Part shown: positions 8,820-19,200 of the stretch, in pieces | Layout of the letters: each line of letters begins with the position of its first letter | Position numbering within the stretch: position 1 is the stretch's first letter | Assembly (NCBI RefSeq): GCF_004923315.1 | Contig: NZ_CP039648.1 | Coordinates: 248,001-312,000 of the forward strand | Length of the DNA: 64,000 bases | Origin: Azospirillum sp. TSA2s | Lineage (GTDB): Bacteria; Pseudomonadota; Alphaproteobacteria; Azospirillales; Azospirillaceae | Reading direction: 5' to 3' | The notes under the pieces: model-generated | Seen by the model: the letters and a program-made list of their open reading frames with translations, nothing else | The model's database searches: none | What the model was told of the DNA's origin: nothing | Program-made: the position numbers and the translations under genes

Positions 8820-11800
8820 TCAGCGTTGCGGCGTGGCGGCGACGCCGGGCGGGCGTTGCAGCCCGATCCCGCCCAGCAGCGCGCCGGCGATGCCGTTGGC
8901 GACGCTGCTTCCGCCGCCACCCCCCGGACCAACCGGGCGGGGACCGGGCAGGCCGCCGGCCGGGTTGGCCGGGGCGATCATGCCGGCGTCCATGGTCAGC
9001 ACCGTGTCGGCCAGCGTCAGGTGGCTCGGCCGGTGGGTGACCAGGAAGATGGTGCTGTGGCCGCGTAGCGCGGCCAGCGCCGCGTGCAGGGCCTTGTCGC
9101 CCTCGAAATCCAGCCGGCTGGCCGGCTCGTCCAGCAGCAGGATGCGCGGCCGGCGGATATAGGCGCGGGCCAGGCAGATCTTCTGCGTCAGGCTGGGCGA
9201 CAGGCGCAGCGACTGGTTGTCGCCGATGCGGGTGTCCAGCCCGCGCGGCAGCGCCTCCACCTCGTCCAGCGCGCCGGCCAGCGAGAGCGCCCAGCGCAGC
9301 TCCGCCTCGTCGGCGGTCTGGTCGGCGAAGCGCAGGTTCTGGGCGATGGTGCCGTAGAACAGCGAGCTGGCCTGCGGCACATAGCCGACCGACTTGCGCA
9401 GGTCGATCGGGTCCATCTGGCGGATGTCGACGCCGTCGATCCGCACATTGCCGGCCTGCGGCGCATAGAGCCCCAGCATCACCTTCAGCAGCGACGACTT
9501 GCCGGCGCCGTCCGACCCGACGATGGCGACGATCTGCCCCGGCTTGACGGTGAAGGTCACGCCGACCAGCGCCGGATCGGCATCGTTGCGATAGCGCAGC
9601 GACACGCGGGAGAAGGACACTTCGCCCTTCAGCTTGCGCGGCTGCAGGGTGGCGCAACGCGACTCGCGCTCCGGCCGGATGCTCATCAGGCCGTTGATCT
9701 GGCGGGCATTGGCGCGCAGCTGCTCGATTCGCGGCAGCATGGAGACGGCGGTCTGCAGCGGCACCATCACCCGCCACAGCAGCATCATCGACGCCATCAG
9801 CGCACCCGGCGTCATGGTGCCGGCGAAGACCTGCAGGGCGCCGACGCCGACGGTGGCCAATCCCGCGACCGGCACCACCAGCCCGGCCAGCGCCGCATGG
9901 GTCGCCGACAGGTTGGCGGCGGTGTGGCCCGACCGCGCGGTGCGGGCCGACAGCCGGTCATAGCGGTCGCGCCAATGGGCCAGCCCGCCGATGGCGCGCA
10001 GCGCCGGCATCTTGGCGACCATCTCGACGAAGAATTCCTGCCGCTCGGTGTCGGCACGCGCGGTGGTGCCGGTGCGGGCGCGCACCAGCGGGTGGACGGC
10101 GGCCCCGATGGCGGCGGTCACCAGCACGGCGCCCAGCGGTACCAGCGCCATCGGCCCGCCCAGCAACGCCATCACCCCGAGATAGAACAGGGCGAAGGGC
10201 ACGTCGAACAGGGCCGCGACCTGCCCCTGGCTGATGAAGTCGCGGATCGATTCCAGATCCTTCACCCGGGCGATCTGCGTGCCGATGGCGGCGCGCTCGC
10301 TCAACCCCACCGGCAGCATCAGGATGCGCTCGATGGTGGCGTTGCTGATGCTGCGGGCGATGCGCGACCCGGCATGGGCCAGCGCCCGGCCGCGGATCTG
10401 GCGCAGGGCGAAATCGCCGGTGATCACCAGGAACGCGCCGACGGCGATGGTCGCCAGCGTGTCGAAGGATCCGGTGCCGATGACCTTGTCGTAGATCGCC
10501 ATGGTGAAGAGCGGCGCGGCGACGGACAGCAGGTTGATGACCGCGCTCAGCCCCAGCACCGCCCACAGCAGCGGCAGATAGGCATGGATGACCGTGCCGA
10601 CCCAGTTCTGGTTGCCGGCGCCGGCCGCCGCCTCCAGCGGGGTGAAGACATAGGCGGTGCCCTTGCCGAAATTCAGCAACACCGTCTCGCGCGACCGGCC
10701 GCTGAAGGCGGTGACGCCGTCGGCGTCGGCGGACAGCAGCGTGTAGATGCCGCCGTCGCGGGCCTGGAACAGGCAGGGCAGCAGCGACGGCTCCGGCCGG
10801 CCGAGATCGAAGCGCAGGCTGCGCCCCTCGAAATGCAGGCGCTGGAGCACGTCGCACAGCTCCTCCACCGTCTGCACCTCGGAGAAGTGGGGCAGGGCCT
10901 CCGCCAGTGTCTGCGGCGCGCCGCGCCAGCCCAGCGCGTCGAGCAGCGGGACCATGCAGGCGCCGACCGCCGAGGCTTCGGCCAGCCGGCGGCGCAGGAT
11001 GTCGCCATCGTCATGGGCGGCGCGGATCGGCTCCGCACCGGTCTTGGCCTCCGCCTCGGCCGCCGGGGCGGCGGTGGCGGCGACCAGGGCCGGCTGCCCG
11101 CCGACGCTCCCGGTCTCCGGGTTGCGGGTGACGGCATGGCCGTCGACGATCTGCACCACCCTGTCGGCCAGCGACAGCAGCGACGGACGGCTGGTGACCA
11201 GCAGGATGGTGACGCTCCCGCGCAGCTCGTCCAGCGCACGGCGGAACGCCTTGTCGGACTCGACGTCGAGGGAGGAGTTCGGCTCGTCCAGCAGCAGCAC
11301 GGCCGGCTCGCGCACCAGCGCGCGGGCGAGGCAGATCAGCTGGCGGGCGCCGCGCGGCAGCGCCTCCTGCGAGGCGTCGCCGACGATGGTCTCATAGCCC
11401 TGCGGCAGGCTGGCGATGCGGCGGTCGAGGCCCAGGCGGCGGCAGACCTCCATCGCCAGATCGGCCCGGCCCGGGTCGAACAGGGTCAGGTTCTGCAGGA
11501 TGGTGCCTTTGAACAGCTCCGGATGCTCGCCGACATAGACGACGCCGCCGATGCCGGTCATGGCGTCGGCCTCCGTCAGGGCGCGCACGCCGACCCGCAC
11601 CTCGCCCGAGCTTGGCCGCAGCACGCCCAGGATCAGGCGCAGCAGCGTGGTCTTGCCCGAACTGTTGGTCGCCACCACGCCCAGGAACTCGCCCGGCCCG
11701 ACGCTCAGCGACAGGCCGCTCAGGATCTCCGGCCCGCGGTCGTAGGCGAAGCGGACCTTGTCCATCTCGATGGAGCCGGGAGCCAGCGCCATGCCGACCG

Positions 11801-12899
11801 CGCCTCCGGCCTTGCTGTCGCCTTGCGGCTGTGCCGCGGCGCCGTCAACTCCGACTTCCAGCAGGACATGGCCGATGCGGCGCAGGGCCAGCGACACCGA
11901 CTGGTAGCGGACCCAGCGGTCGAACAAGGCCTGCACCGGCTGCACGCAGCGTCCGGCCAGCATCGAGCAGGCCGTCAGAACGCCGGTGGTCATCGTGCCG
12001 TCGATCAGCGACACGCTGCCCAGGATCACCACCAGCATCATTGTCGCCTGCGCCAGCGTGGCGGCGACGACGGAGGCCGAACCGCTGAGCCGCGCGACGG
12101 CGAAATCCTCCTCGCTGCAGCCCTGCTGCAGGCGTTCGTGACGGCGCAGCAGCCCGGCCTCGGCGCCCAGCCCCTTCACGGTATGGACGCCGGCCAGCAC
12201 CTCGCTGATGAAGTTCAGGCGCCGTTCCTCCAGCGTGTGGCGGCTTTCCAGCGCCCGGCGCATCCGCCGGCCCAGCACGGCGCCGACGATCAGGAACAGC
12301 GCCAGCACCGCCACCGGGATCACCGCCAGCCAGCCGGCCAGCAGGGCGATCAGCCCCAGGTAGAGAACGGCGAAAGGGATGTCGATGGCCGACTGCAGCG
12401 CCTGGCCCGAATAGAACTCCCGCACCATCTTGATGGCGCGATAGACCTCGAAATGGGTGCCGATCCCTTGCTGGGAAAAGGCGTTCAGCGGCATGTGCAT
12501 CAGCCGGTCGATCAGCGCCGCGCTCGACCGATGCTCGATCCGGGCGCCCATCCAGGTGGTCAGCGCCGAGCGCGCGACGCGCAGGATCGCCTCCATCACC
12601 GCCGCCGCCCCGCAGCCGATGCCGAGCAGAAGCATGGTGCCGTAGGACTCGTTCGGCAGGATGCGGTCGTAGACGTGCAGCAGCGTGACCGGCAGCGCCA
12701 GCGCGAAGATGTTCAGCGCGAAGGACGCCAGCACCAGCATCGCCCGGTCGCGGCGCGGCCCCAGCATGCCCGACAGCAGGCGCCGGGCCGCCTTTTCGGC
12801 CGCCCGGTCGCTGCCGGAAGACGCATTTGCCGCTGCGGTGCGCGGTGCGGAGCGGATGGTGGACGGGGCTGCGGACTGCAAGACGACCAACCTGTTCAC
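8820..12899 (-). CDS. Tandem-fused double type I secretion ABC exporter
   Basis: A 1359-aa protein about twice the usual length, containing two complete ABC exporter halves. Half 1 has a six-helix membrane domain (about 55-325) and an ATPase domain (about 365-600). A linker leads to a C39-peptidase-like domain without visible catalytic residues (about 630-750). Half 2 then has membrane (about 755-1030) and ATPase (about 1090-1310) domains. Half 2 has a canonical Walker A (GSDGAGKS) and switch His (VTHRPS). Half 1 has ATNSSGKT, with the first Gly replaced, and VTSRPS, with the switch His lost. Both Walker B segments keep LLLDEP. Both signature motifs are degenerate (LPRGARQ; LSPSLTQ). The start is GTG. 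It lies upstream of the adaptor gene and divergent to the adhesin it presumably exports. Confidence 0.92.
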   Translation of the reverse strand: MNRLVVLQSAAPSTIRSAPRTAAANASSGSDRAAEKAARRLLSGMLGPRRDRAMLVLASFALNIFALALPVTLLHVYDRILPNESYGTMLLLGIGCGAAAVMEAILRVARSALTTWMGARIEHRSSAALIDRLMHMPLNAFSQQGIGTHFEVYRAIKMVREFYSGQALQSAIDIPFAVLYLGLIALLAGWLAVIPVAVLALFLIVGAVLGRRMRRALESRHTLEERRLNFISEVLAGVHTVKGLGAEAGLLRRHERLQQGCSEEDFAVARLSGSASVVAATLAQATMMLVVILGSVSLIDGTMTTGVLTACSMLAGRCVQPVQALFDRWVRYQSVSLALRRIGHVLLEVGVDGAAAQPQGDSKAGGAVGMALAPGSIEMDKVRFAYDRGPEILSGLSLSVGPGEFLGVVATNSSGKTTLLRLILGVLRPSSGEVRVGVRALTEADAMTGIGGVVYVGEHPELFKGTILQNLTLFDPGRADLAMEVCRRLGLDRRIASLPQGYETIVGDASQEALPRGARQLICLARALVREPAVLLLDEPNSSLDVESDKAFRRALDELRGSVTILLVTSRPSLLSLADRVVQIVDGHAVTRNPETGSVGGQPALVAATAAPAAEAEAKTGAEPIRAAHDDGDILRRRLAEASAVGACMVPLLDALGWRGAPQTLAEALPHFSEVQTVEELCDVLQRLHFEGRSLRFDLGRPEPSLLPCLFQARDGGIYTLLSADADGVTAFSGRSRETVLLNFGKGTAYVFTPLEAAAGAGNQNWVGTVIHAYLPLLWAVLGLSAVINLLSVAAPLFTMAIYDKVIGTGSFDTLATIAVGAFLVITGDFALRQIRGRALAHAGSRIARSISNATIERILMLPVGLSERAAIGTQIARVKDLESIRDFISQGQVAALFDVPFALFYLGVMALLGGPMALVPLGAVLVTAAIGAAVHPLVRARTGTTARADTERQEFFVEMVAKMPALRAIGGLAHWRDRYDRLSARTARSGHTAANLSATHAALAGLVVPVAGLATVGVGALQVFAGTMTPGALMASMMLLWRVMVPLQTAVSMLPRIEQLRANARQINGLMSIRPERESRCATLQPRKLKGEVSFSRVSLRYRNDADPALVGVTFTVKPGQIVAIVGSDGAGKSSLLKVMLGLYAPQAGNVRIDGVDIRQMDPIDLRKSVGYVPQASSLFYGTIAQNLRFADQTADEAELRWALSLAGALDEVEALPRGLDTRIGDNQSLRLSPSLTQKICLARAYIRRPRILLLDEPASRLDFEGDKALHAALAALRGHSTIFLVTHRPSHLTLADTVLTMDAGMIAPANPAGGLPGPRPVGPGGGGGSSVANGIAGALLGGIGLQRPPGVAATPQR

Positions 12900-13220
12900 G
12901 GAGTTAACCGGGCGCTAATCAACACCACAATTGCTAGTGATAGGTAAATCCGCGAATAGCAACAAAAGGCAACCGAGTGACAAAAGGTGTTACGCGCACC
13001 CCTTCAGAACCTGCGGAAAAGGGGAAGAAAACCAAGCGTTTCCAAGTGGTTTCGTATCGTGGAGCGCAGGCGGCAGGATGGTTGCGATCGTCGGTTCGGC
13101 GTCCAAGCTGTTGAAACTCATCACAGGATGTTTCTTATCACAAGCAAGTCAGAGCGCTAGAACCTAGGGTCGTGACGAGTGGCGTGGTGCGACTTCGCAT
13201 CCCTCTTATGGAGCGGCCCG
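12900..13220. promoter_or_regulatory. Divergent control region of exporter and adhesin
   Basis: A 321-bp gene-free stretch between the exporter start (GTG, leftward) and the adhesin start (ATG 13221, rightward). It is less GC-rich than its surroundings and must hold both promoters. I could not find a convincing -35/-10 pair on either strand. A GGAG ribosome site at 13210-13213 decides the adhesin start. Confidence 0.6.
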
Positions 13221-16200
13221 ATGGCTGAGGAAGCGGTTCAAGGCAATGTCCCGGCGGTCGACGATCGTCAGATCCTGGACGATCTGACCCTCCTGCAGCA
13301 GGTCGACGGCACCCGGCTGGGCGGCGTCATCCACGAGGCGAGCGCGGTCCAACTGCAGCGGCCCGACGACACGCTGGGCTATGTCCAGACCGACTACCGC
13401 GGCGCCGAGGATTTGATGGTCGGAGGCGCGGTGCAGACCGGCACCGTCGTCGGCGAATCGGTGGCGGTCGCCTCCGACCGGGCGGTGAACGCGCTGCTTC
13501 TGAACGGCGATGTCCTGCGCACCGAAGGCACCCGCGGCTCCGGCCCGGCCGGCCCCGAAGGGTCGGGCCTGTCGGAGGGGGAGAGCCGCGAGGCCACCGG
13601 CAGCGCGGTGGAGCGGGCGGAGCTGCTGTCCAACGCGCGCACGACGACCACCTATACCGAGCTCGCCGTCGCGCTGCCGGACATCCCCGTGCCCGAGACG
13701 CCCGATCAGGTGATCGACGACGGGACCGTCCCCAACGCCGCCCCCGTCACCGTCCTGGACGCCCCGACCGCTGCGCCCGACCTTACCGCCGCTGCCACCA
13801 CCACGCCGGCGCCGGTGTCCGACACGCCCAGCCTGACGGTGGACGGCGTGTCGGGCGACGAGGACACGGCGATCGCCCTCAACATCGCCGCCGCCCTGAC
13901 CGACACCGGCGGGACGGAGGTGCTGACCGTCACCCTGTCCGGCATTCCGGACGGGGCGGTGCTGCGCGACGGGTCCGGCGCGGTGCTGACGGTGCTGAAC
14001 GGCAGCATCGTGCTGACCTCCTCGCAGGTTCCCGGCCTGACGCTGACGCCACCGCCCAACAGTGGCGACAGCTTCTCGCTGACCGTGACCGCCACCAGCA
14101 CCGACGGCAGCGCCACCCCCAACAGTGTCACCGCCACGGTGCCGGTCACCGTCAATCCGGTCTCCGACACGCCGACGCTCAGCGTCGCGGCGGTGACTGG
14201 GGCGGAGGATACGGCGATCCCGCTGGCGATCAGTCCGGCCCTGACCGACACCGACGGGTCGGAGACGCTGAGCGTCATCATCGGCGGCATCCCGGACGGG
14301 GCGGTGCTGACCAACGCGGCCGGCGAGGCGCTGACCATCTCCGGCGGCTCGATCACCCTGACGCCGGCCCAACTGGCCGGCCTGGCGATCACGCCGCCGC
14401 TGAACAGCGACGCGGACTTCACCCTGACCGTCACCGCGACCAGCCGGGACGGCACCGCCGCTCCGGCCAGCACCAGCATGCCGCTGGTGGTCACGGTGAC
14501 CCCGGTGACCGATACGCCGATGCTGACGGTCAGCGCCGCGTCCGGCAATGAAGACACCGCCATTCCGCTGACCATCAGCCCGGCGCTGACCGACCTCGAC
14601 GGGTCGGAAACGTTGAGCATCTCCATCAGCGGCGTTCCGGGCGGCGCGACGCTCAGCGCCGGCACCCACAATAGCGACGGAACCTGGACGCTGACGCCGG
14701 CCCAGCTCGCCGGCCTGACCATCACGCCGCCGCAGAACAGCGACGTGGACTTCACCCTGACCGTCACCGCCACGGCCAAGGACGGCACTGCCGACCCGGT
14801 ATCGGTGACACAGACCCTTGCCGTGGCCGTCGCGCCGGTGTCGGACACGCCGACGCTCACCGTCCAGGCGGCGGGAGGCGACGAGGACACGGCGATCGCC
14901 CTGACGATCAATCCGGCCCTGACGGACACCGATGGATCGGAAACCCTCAGCATCACCATCTCCGGGATTCCGGAAGGGGCGGTTCTGACCAATGCGGCCG
15001 GCGAGGCGCTGACCATCTCCGGCGGCTCGATCACCCTGACGCCTGCCCAGTTGGCCGGTTTGGCGATCACGCCGCCGGAGAACAGCGACGAGGACTTCAC
15101 CCTCACCGTCACGGCCACCAGTAAGGACGGCGATGCCGCCACGGCAAGCACCAGCGCGCCCTTGCTGGTCACCGTCAATCCGGTGTCGGACACGCCGACC
15201 CTGACCGTCACTGCCGCCCAGGGCAATGAAGACACCGCCATCCCGCTGGCCATCGGCCCGGCCCTGACCGACACCGACGGGTCGGAGGCGCTGACGATCT
15301 CCATCGCCGGCGTTCCGGCTGGGGCGACGCTCAGCGCCGGCACGCACAATGCCGACGGAACCTGGACGCTGACTCCGGCGCAACTCGCCGGCCTGACCAT
15401 CACGCCGCCGGCGAACAGCGACGTGGACTTCACCCTCACGGTCACCGCCATTGCCAAGGACGGCGTCGCTGCTGAAGCGACCAAGAGCGAGACCCTGCGC
15501 GTCACCGTCGATCCGGTGACCGACACGCCGACGCTCAGCGTCACCGCCGCCACCGGCAACGAAGACACCGCCATCGCGCTGGCGATCAACCCGGCCCTGA
15601 CCGATCTGGATGGCTCGGAGACGCTGAGCATCACCATCAGCGGCATCCCCGCCGGCGCCACCCTCGGCAATACGGCGGGCGACGTGCTGACCGTCGCCGG
15701 TGGCTCGATCACGCTGACCAAGGATCAGCTTGCCGGCCTGACCGTCACGCCACCGTCGAACAGCGACGTGGACTTCACCCTGACCGTCACGGCTACGGCC
15801 AAGGACGGCACTGCCGATGCGGTCTCGGTGACCCGGACGCTGCCGGTGACCGTCAATCCGGTGTCGGACACCCCGACACTGAGCGTCACCGCCGCTCGCG
15901 GCAACGAAGACACCGCCATCGCCCTGACGATCAACCCGGCGCTGACCGATCTGGACGGCTCGGAAGCCCTGAGCATCACCATCGCCGGCGTTCCGGCCGG
16001 TGCAACGCTCAGCGCCGGCAGTTCCGTGACCCAACCGGACGGCACCACCACCTGGACTCTGACCCCGGCCCAACTGGCCGGTCTGACCATCACGCCGCCG
16101 TCGAACAGCGACGTTGATTTCGACCTGACGGTCACCGCCATCGCCAAGGACGGCGTCGCCGTCGAAGCGACCAAGAGCGAGACCCTGCGCGTCACCGTCG

Positions 16201-19200
16201 ACCCGGTAACCGACATGCCGACGCTGAGCGTCACCAGTGCTCGTGGAAACGAAGACACCGCCATCCCGCTGGCCATCAGCCCCGCCCTGACCGACACCGA
16301 CGGTTCGGAATCTCTGAGCATTGTCATTGCCGGCGTTCCTACCGGGGCGATCCTGAGCGCCGGCACGCACAACGCCGACGGGACTTGGACTCTGACGCCG
16401 GCGCAGCTGACCGGTCTGACCATCACGCCGCCAGCGAACAGCGACGTGGACTTCACCCTTACCGTCACCGCCATTGCCAAGGATGGCGTGGCTGCTGAAG
16501 CGACCAAGAGCGAAACCCTGCGCGTCACCGTCGATCCGGTGACCGACACGCCGACGCTTTCCGTCACTGCTGCGCGCGGCAACGAAGACACCGCCATCGC
16601 CCTGACGATCAGCCCCGCCCTGACCGATCTGGACGGCTCGGAAGCGCTGAGCATCGTCATCGCCGGCGTTCCTACCGGTGCGACGCTCAGCGCCGGCACG
16701 CGCAATGCCGATGGAACCTGGACCCTGACCCCGGCGCAGCTTGCCGGCCTGACCATCACCCCGCCGTCGAACAGCGATGTCGATTTCGACCTGACGGTAA
16801 CCGCCATTGCCAAGGACGGCGTTGCCGCCGAAGCGACCAAGAGCGAGACCCTGCACGTCACCGTCGATCCGGTGACCGACATGCCGACGCTCTCCGTCAC
16901 CGCCGCTCGTGGCAACGAAGACACTGCCATCGCACTGGGCATCGACCCCGGCCTGACCGACACCGACGGTTCCGAGGCGCTGAGCATCCGGATCACCGGC
17001 ATCCCCGCCGGCGCCACGCTTGCCAACACGCTGAACGGCGCGCTGACGGTCACCAATGGTTCGATCACGCTGACCAAGGATCAGCTTGCGGGTCTGACCA
17101 TCACGCCGCCGTCGAACAGCGACGTCGATTTCGACCTGACCGTCACCGCCGTCGCCAAGGACGGTGTCGCCGCCGAAGCGACCAAGAGCGAGACCCTGCG
17201 CGTCACCGTCGATCCGGTGACCGACACCCCGACGCTGAGCGTCACCGCCGCCACCGGCAACGAAGACACCGCCATCGCCCTGGCGATCAGTCCGGCGCTG
17301 ACCGATCTGGACAGCTCGGAGACGCTGAGCATCACCATCAGCGGCATCCCTGCTGGTGCCACTCTCGGCAATACGGCGGGCGACGTGCTGACGGTCACCG
17401 GCGGCTCGATCACGCTGAGCAAGGATCAGCTTGCCGGCCTGACCGTCACGCCGCCGTCGAACAGCGATGTCGACTTCACCCTGACCGTCACCGCCACGGC
17501 CAAGGACGGCACTGCCGGTGCGGCCTCCGTGACCCAAACGCTGCCGGTGACCGTCAACCCAGTGTCGGACACGCCGACGCTGAGCGTCACCGCCGCGCGA
17601 GGCAACGAAGACACCGCCATCGCTCTGACCATCAGCCCGGCGCTGACCGACACCGACGGGTCGGAAGCGCTGAGCATCGTCATCGCCGGCGTTCCTACCG
17701 GTGCGACGCTCAGCGCCGGCACCCACAACGCCGATGGGACTTGGACTCTGACTCCGGCCCAACTGACCGGCCTGACCATCACCCCGCCGTCGAACAGCGA
17801 TGTCGATTTCGATCTGACAGTGACCGCCATCGCCAAGGATGGCGTTGCCGTCGAAGCGACCAAGAGCGAAACCCTGCACGTCACCGTCGATCCGGTGACC
17901 GACACGCCGACGCTCTCGGTTACCAGCGCCCGTGGCGACGAAGACACCGCCATCGCCTTGGCGATCAGTCCGGCCCTGACCGACACCGATGGCTCGGAAG
18001 CGCTGAGCATCGTCATTGCCGGCGTTCCCACCGGCGCGACCCTCAGCGCCGGTACGCACAATGCTGACGGGACTTGGACTCTGACTCCGGCGCAGCTGAC
18101 CGGCTTGACCATCACGCCGCCGACGAACAGCGACGTTGATTTCGACCTGACGGTAACCGCCATTGCCAAGGACGGTGTCGCCACCGAAGCCACCAAGAGC
18201 GAGACCCTGCACGTCACCGTCGATCCGGTGACCGACATGCCGACGCTCAGCGTCACTGCTGCGCGCGGCAACGAAGACACCGCCATCGCCCTGACGATCA
18301 ACCCGGCCCTGACCGATCTGGACGGCTCGGAAGCGCTGAGCATTGTCATCGCCGGTGTTCCCACCGGCGCGACGCTCAGCGCCGGCACCCACAATGCCGA
18401 TGGGACTTGGACTCTGACTCCGGCGCAGCTTGCCGGCCTGACGATCACGCCGCCGTCGAACAGCGATGTCGATTTCGACCTGACGGTAACCGCCATTGCC
18501 AAGGATGGCGTCGCTGCCGTGGCGACCAAGAGCGAGACCCTGCATGTCACCGTCGATCCGGTGACCGACATGCCGACGCTCTCGGTTACCAGCGCCCGTG
18601 GCGACGAAGACACCGCCATCGCGCTGACGATCAGCCCGGCGCTGACCGATACCGACGGCTCGGAAGCGCTGAGCATCGTCATTGCCGGCGTTCCCACCGG
18701 CGCGACCCTCAGCGCCGGTACGCACAATGCCGACGGGACCTGGACTCTGACTCCGGCCCAGCTGACCGGGCTGACGATCACGCCGCCGTCGAACAGCGAT
18801 GTCGATTTCGACCTGACCGTCACCGCCATCGCCAAGGATGGCGTCGCTGCCGTGGCGACCAAGAGCGAGACCCTGCATGTCACCGTCGATCCGGTGACCG
18901 ACATGCCGACGCTCTCGGTTACCAGCGCCCGTGGCGACGAAGACACCGCAATCGCGCTGACGATCAGCCCGGCGCTGACCGACACCGACGGCTCGGAAGC
19001 GCTGAGCATCGTCATTGCCGGCGTTCCCACCGGCGCGACGCTCAGCGCCGGCACGCACAATGCCGATGGGACCTGGACCCTGACCCCGGCGCAGCTTGCC
19101 GGCCTGACCATCACCCCACCGTCGAACAGCGATGTCGATTTCGACCTGACCGTCACCGCCATTGCCAAGGACGGGGTCGCTGCAGAGGCTACCAAGAGCG

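Noticed and set aside
9084..12947. A 1287-codon antisense frame over the fused ABC exporter
   Set aside because: Gln/Arg/Gly-rich translation with no domain; the exporter strand holds full ABC motifs.
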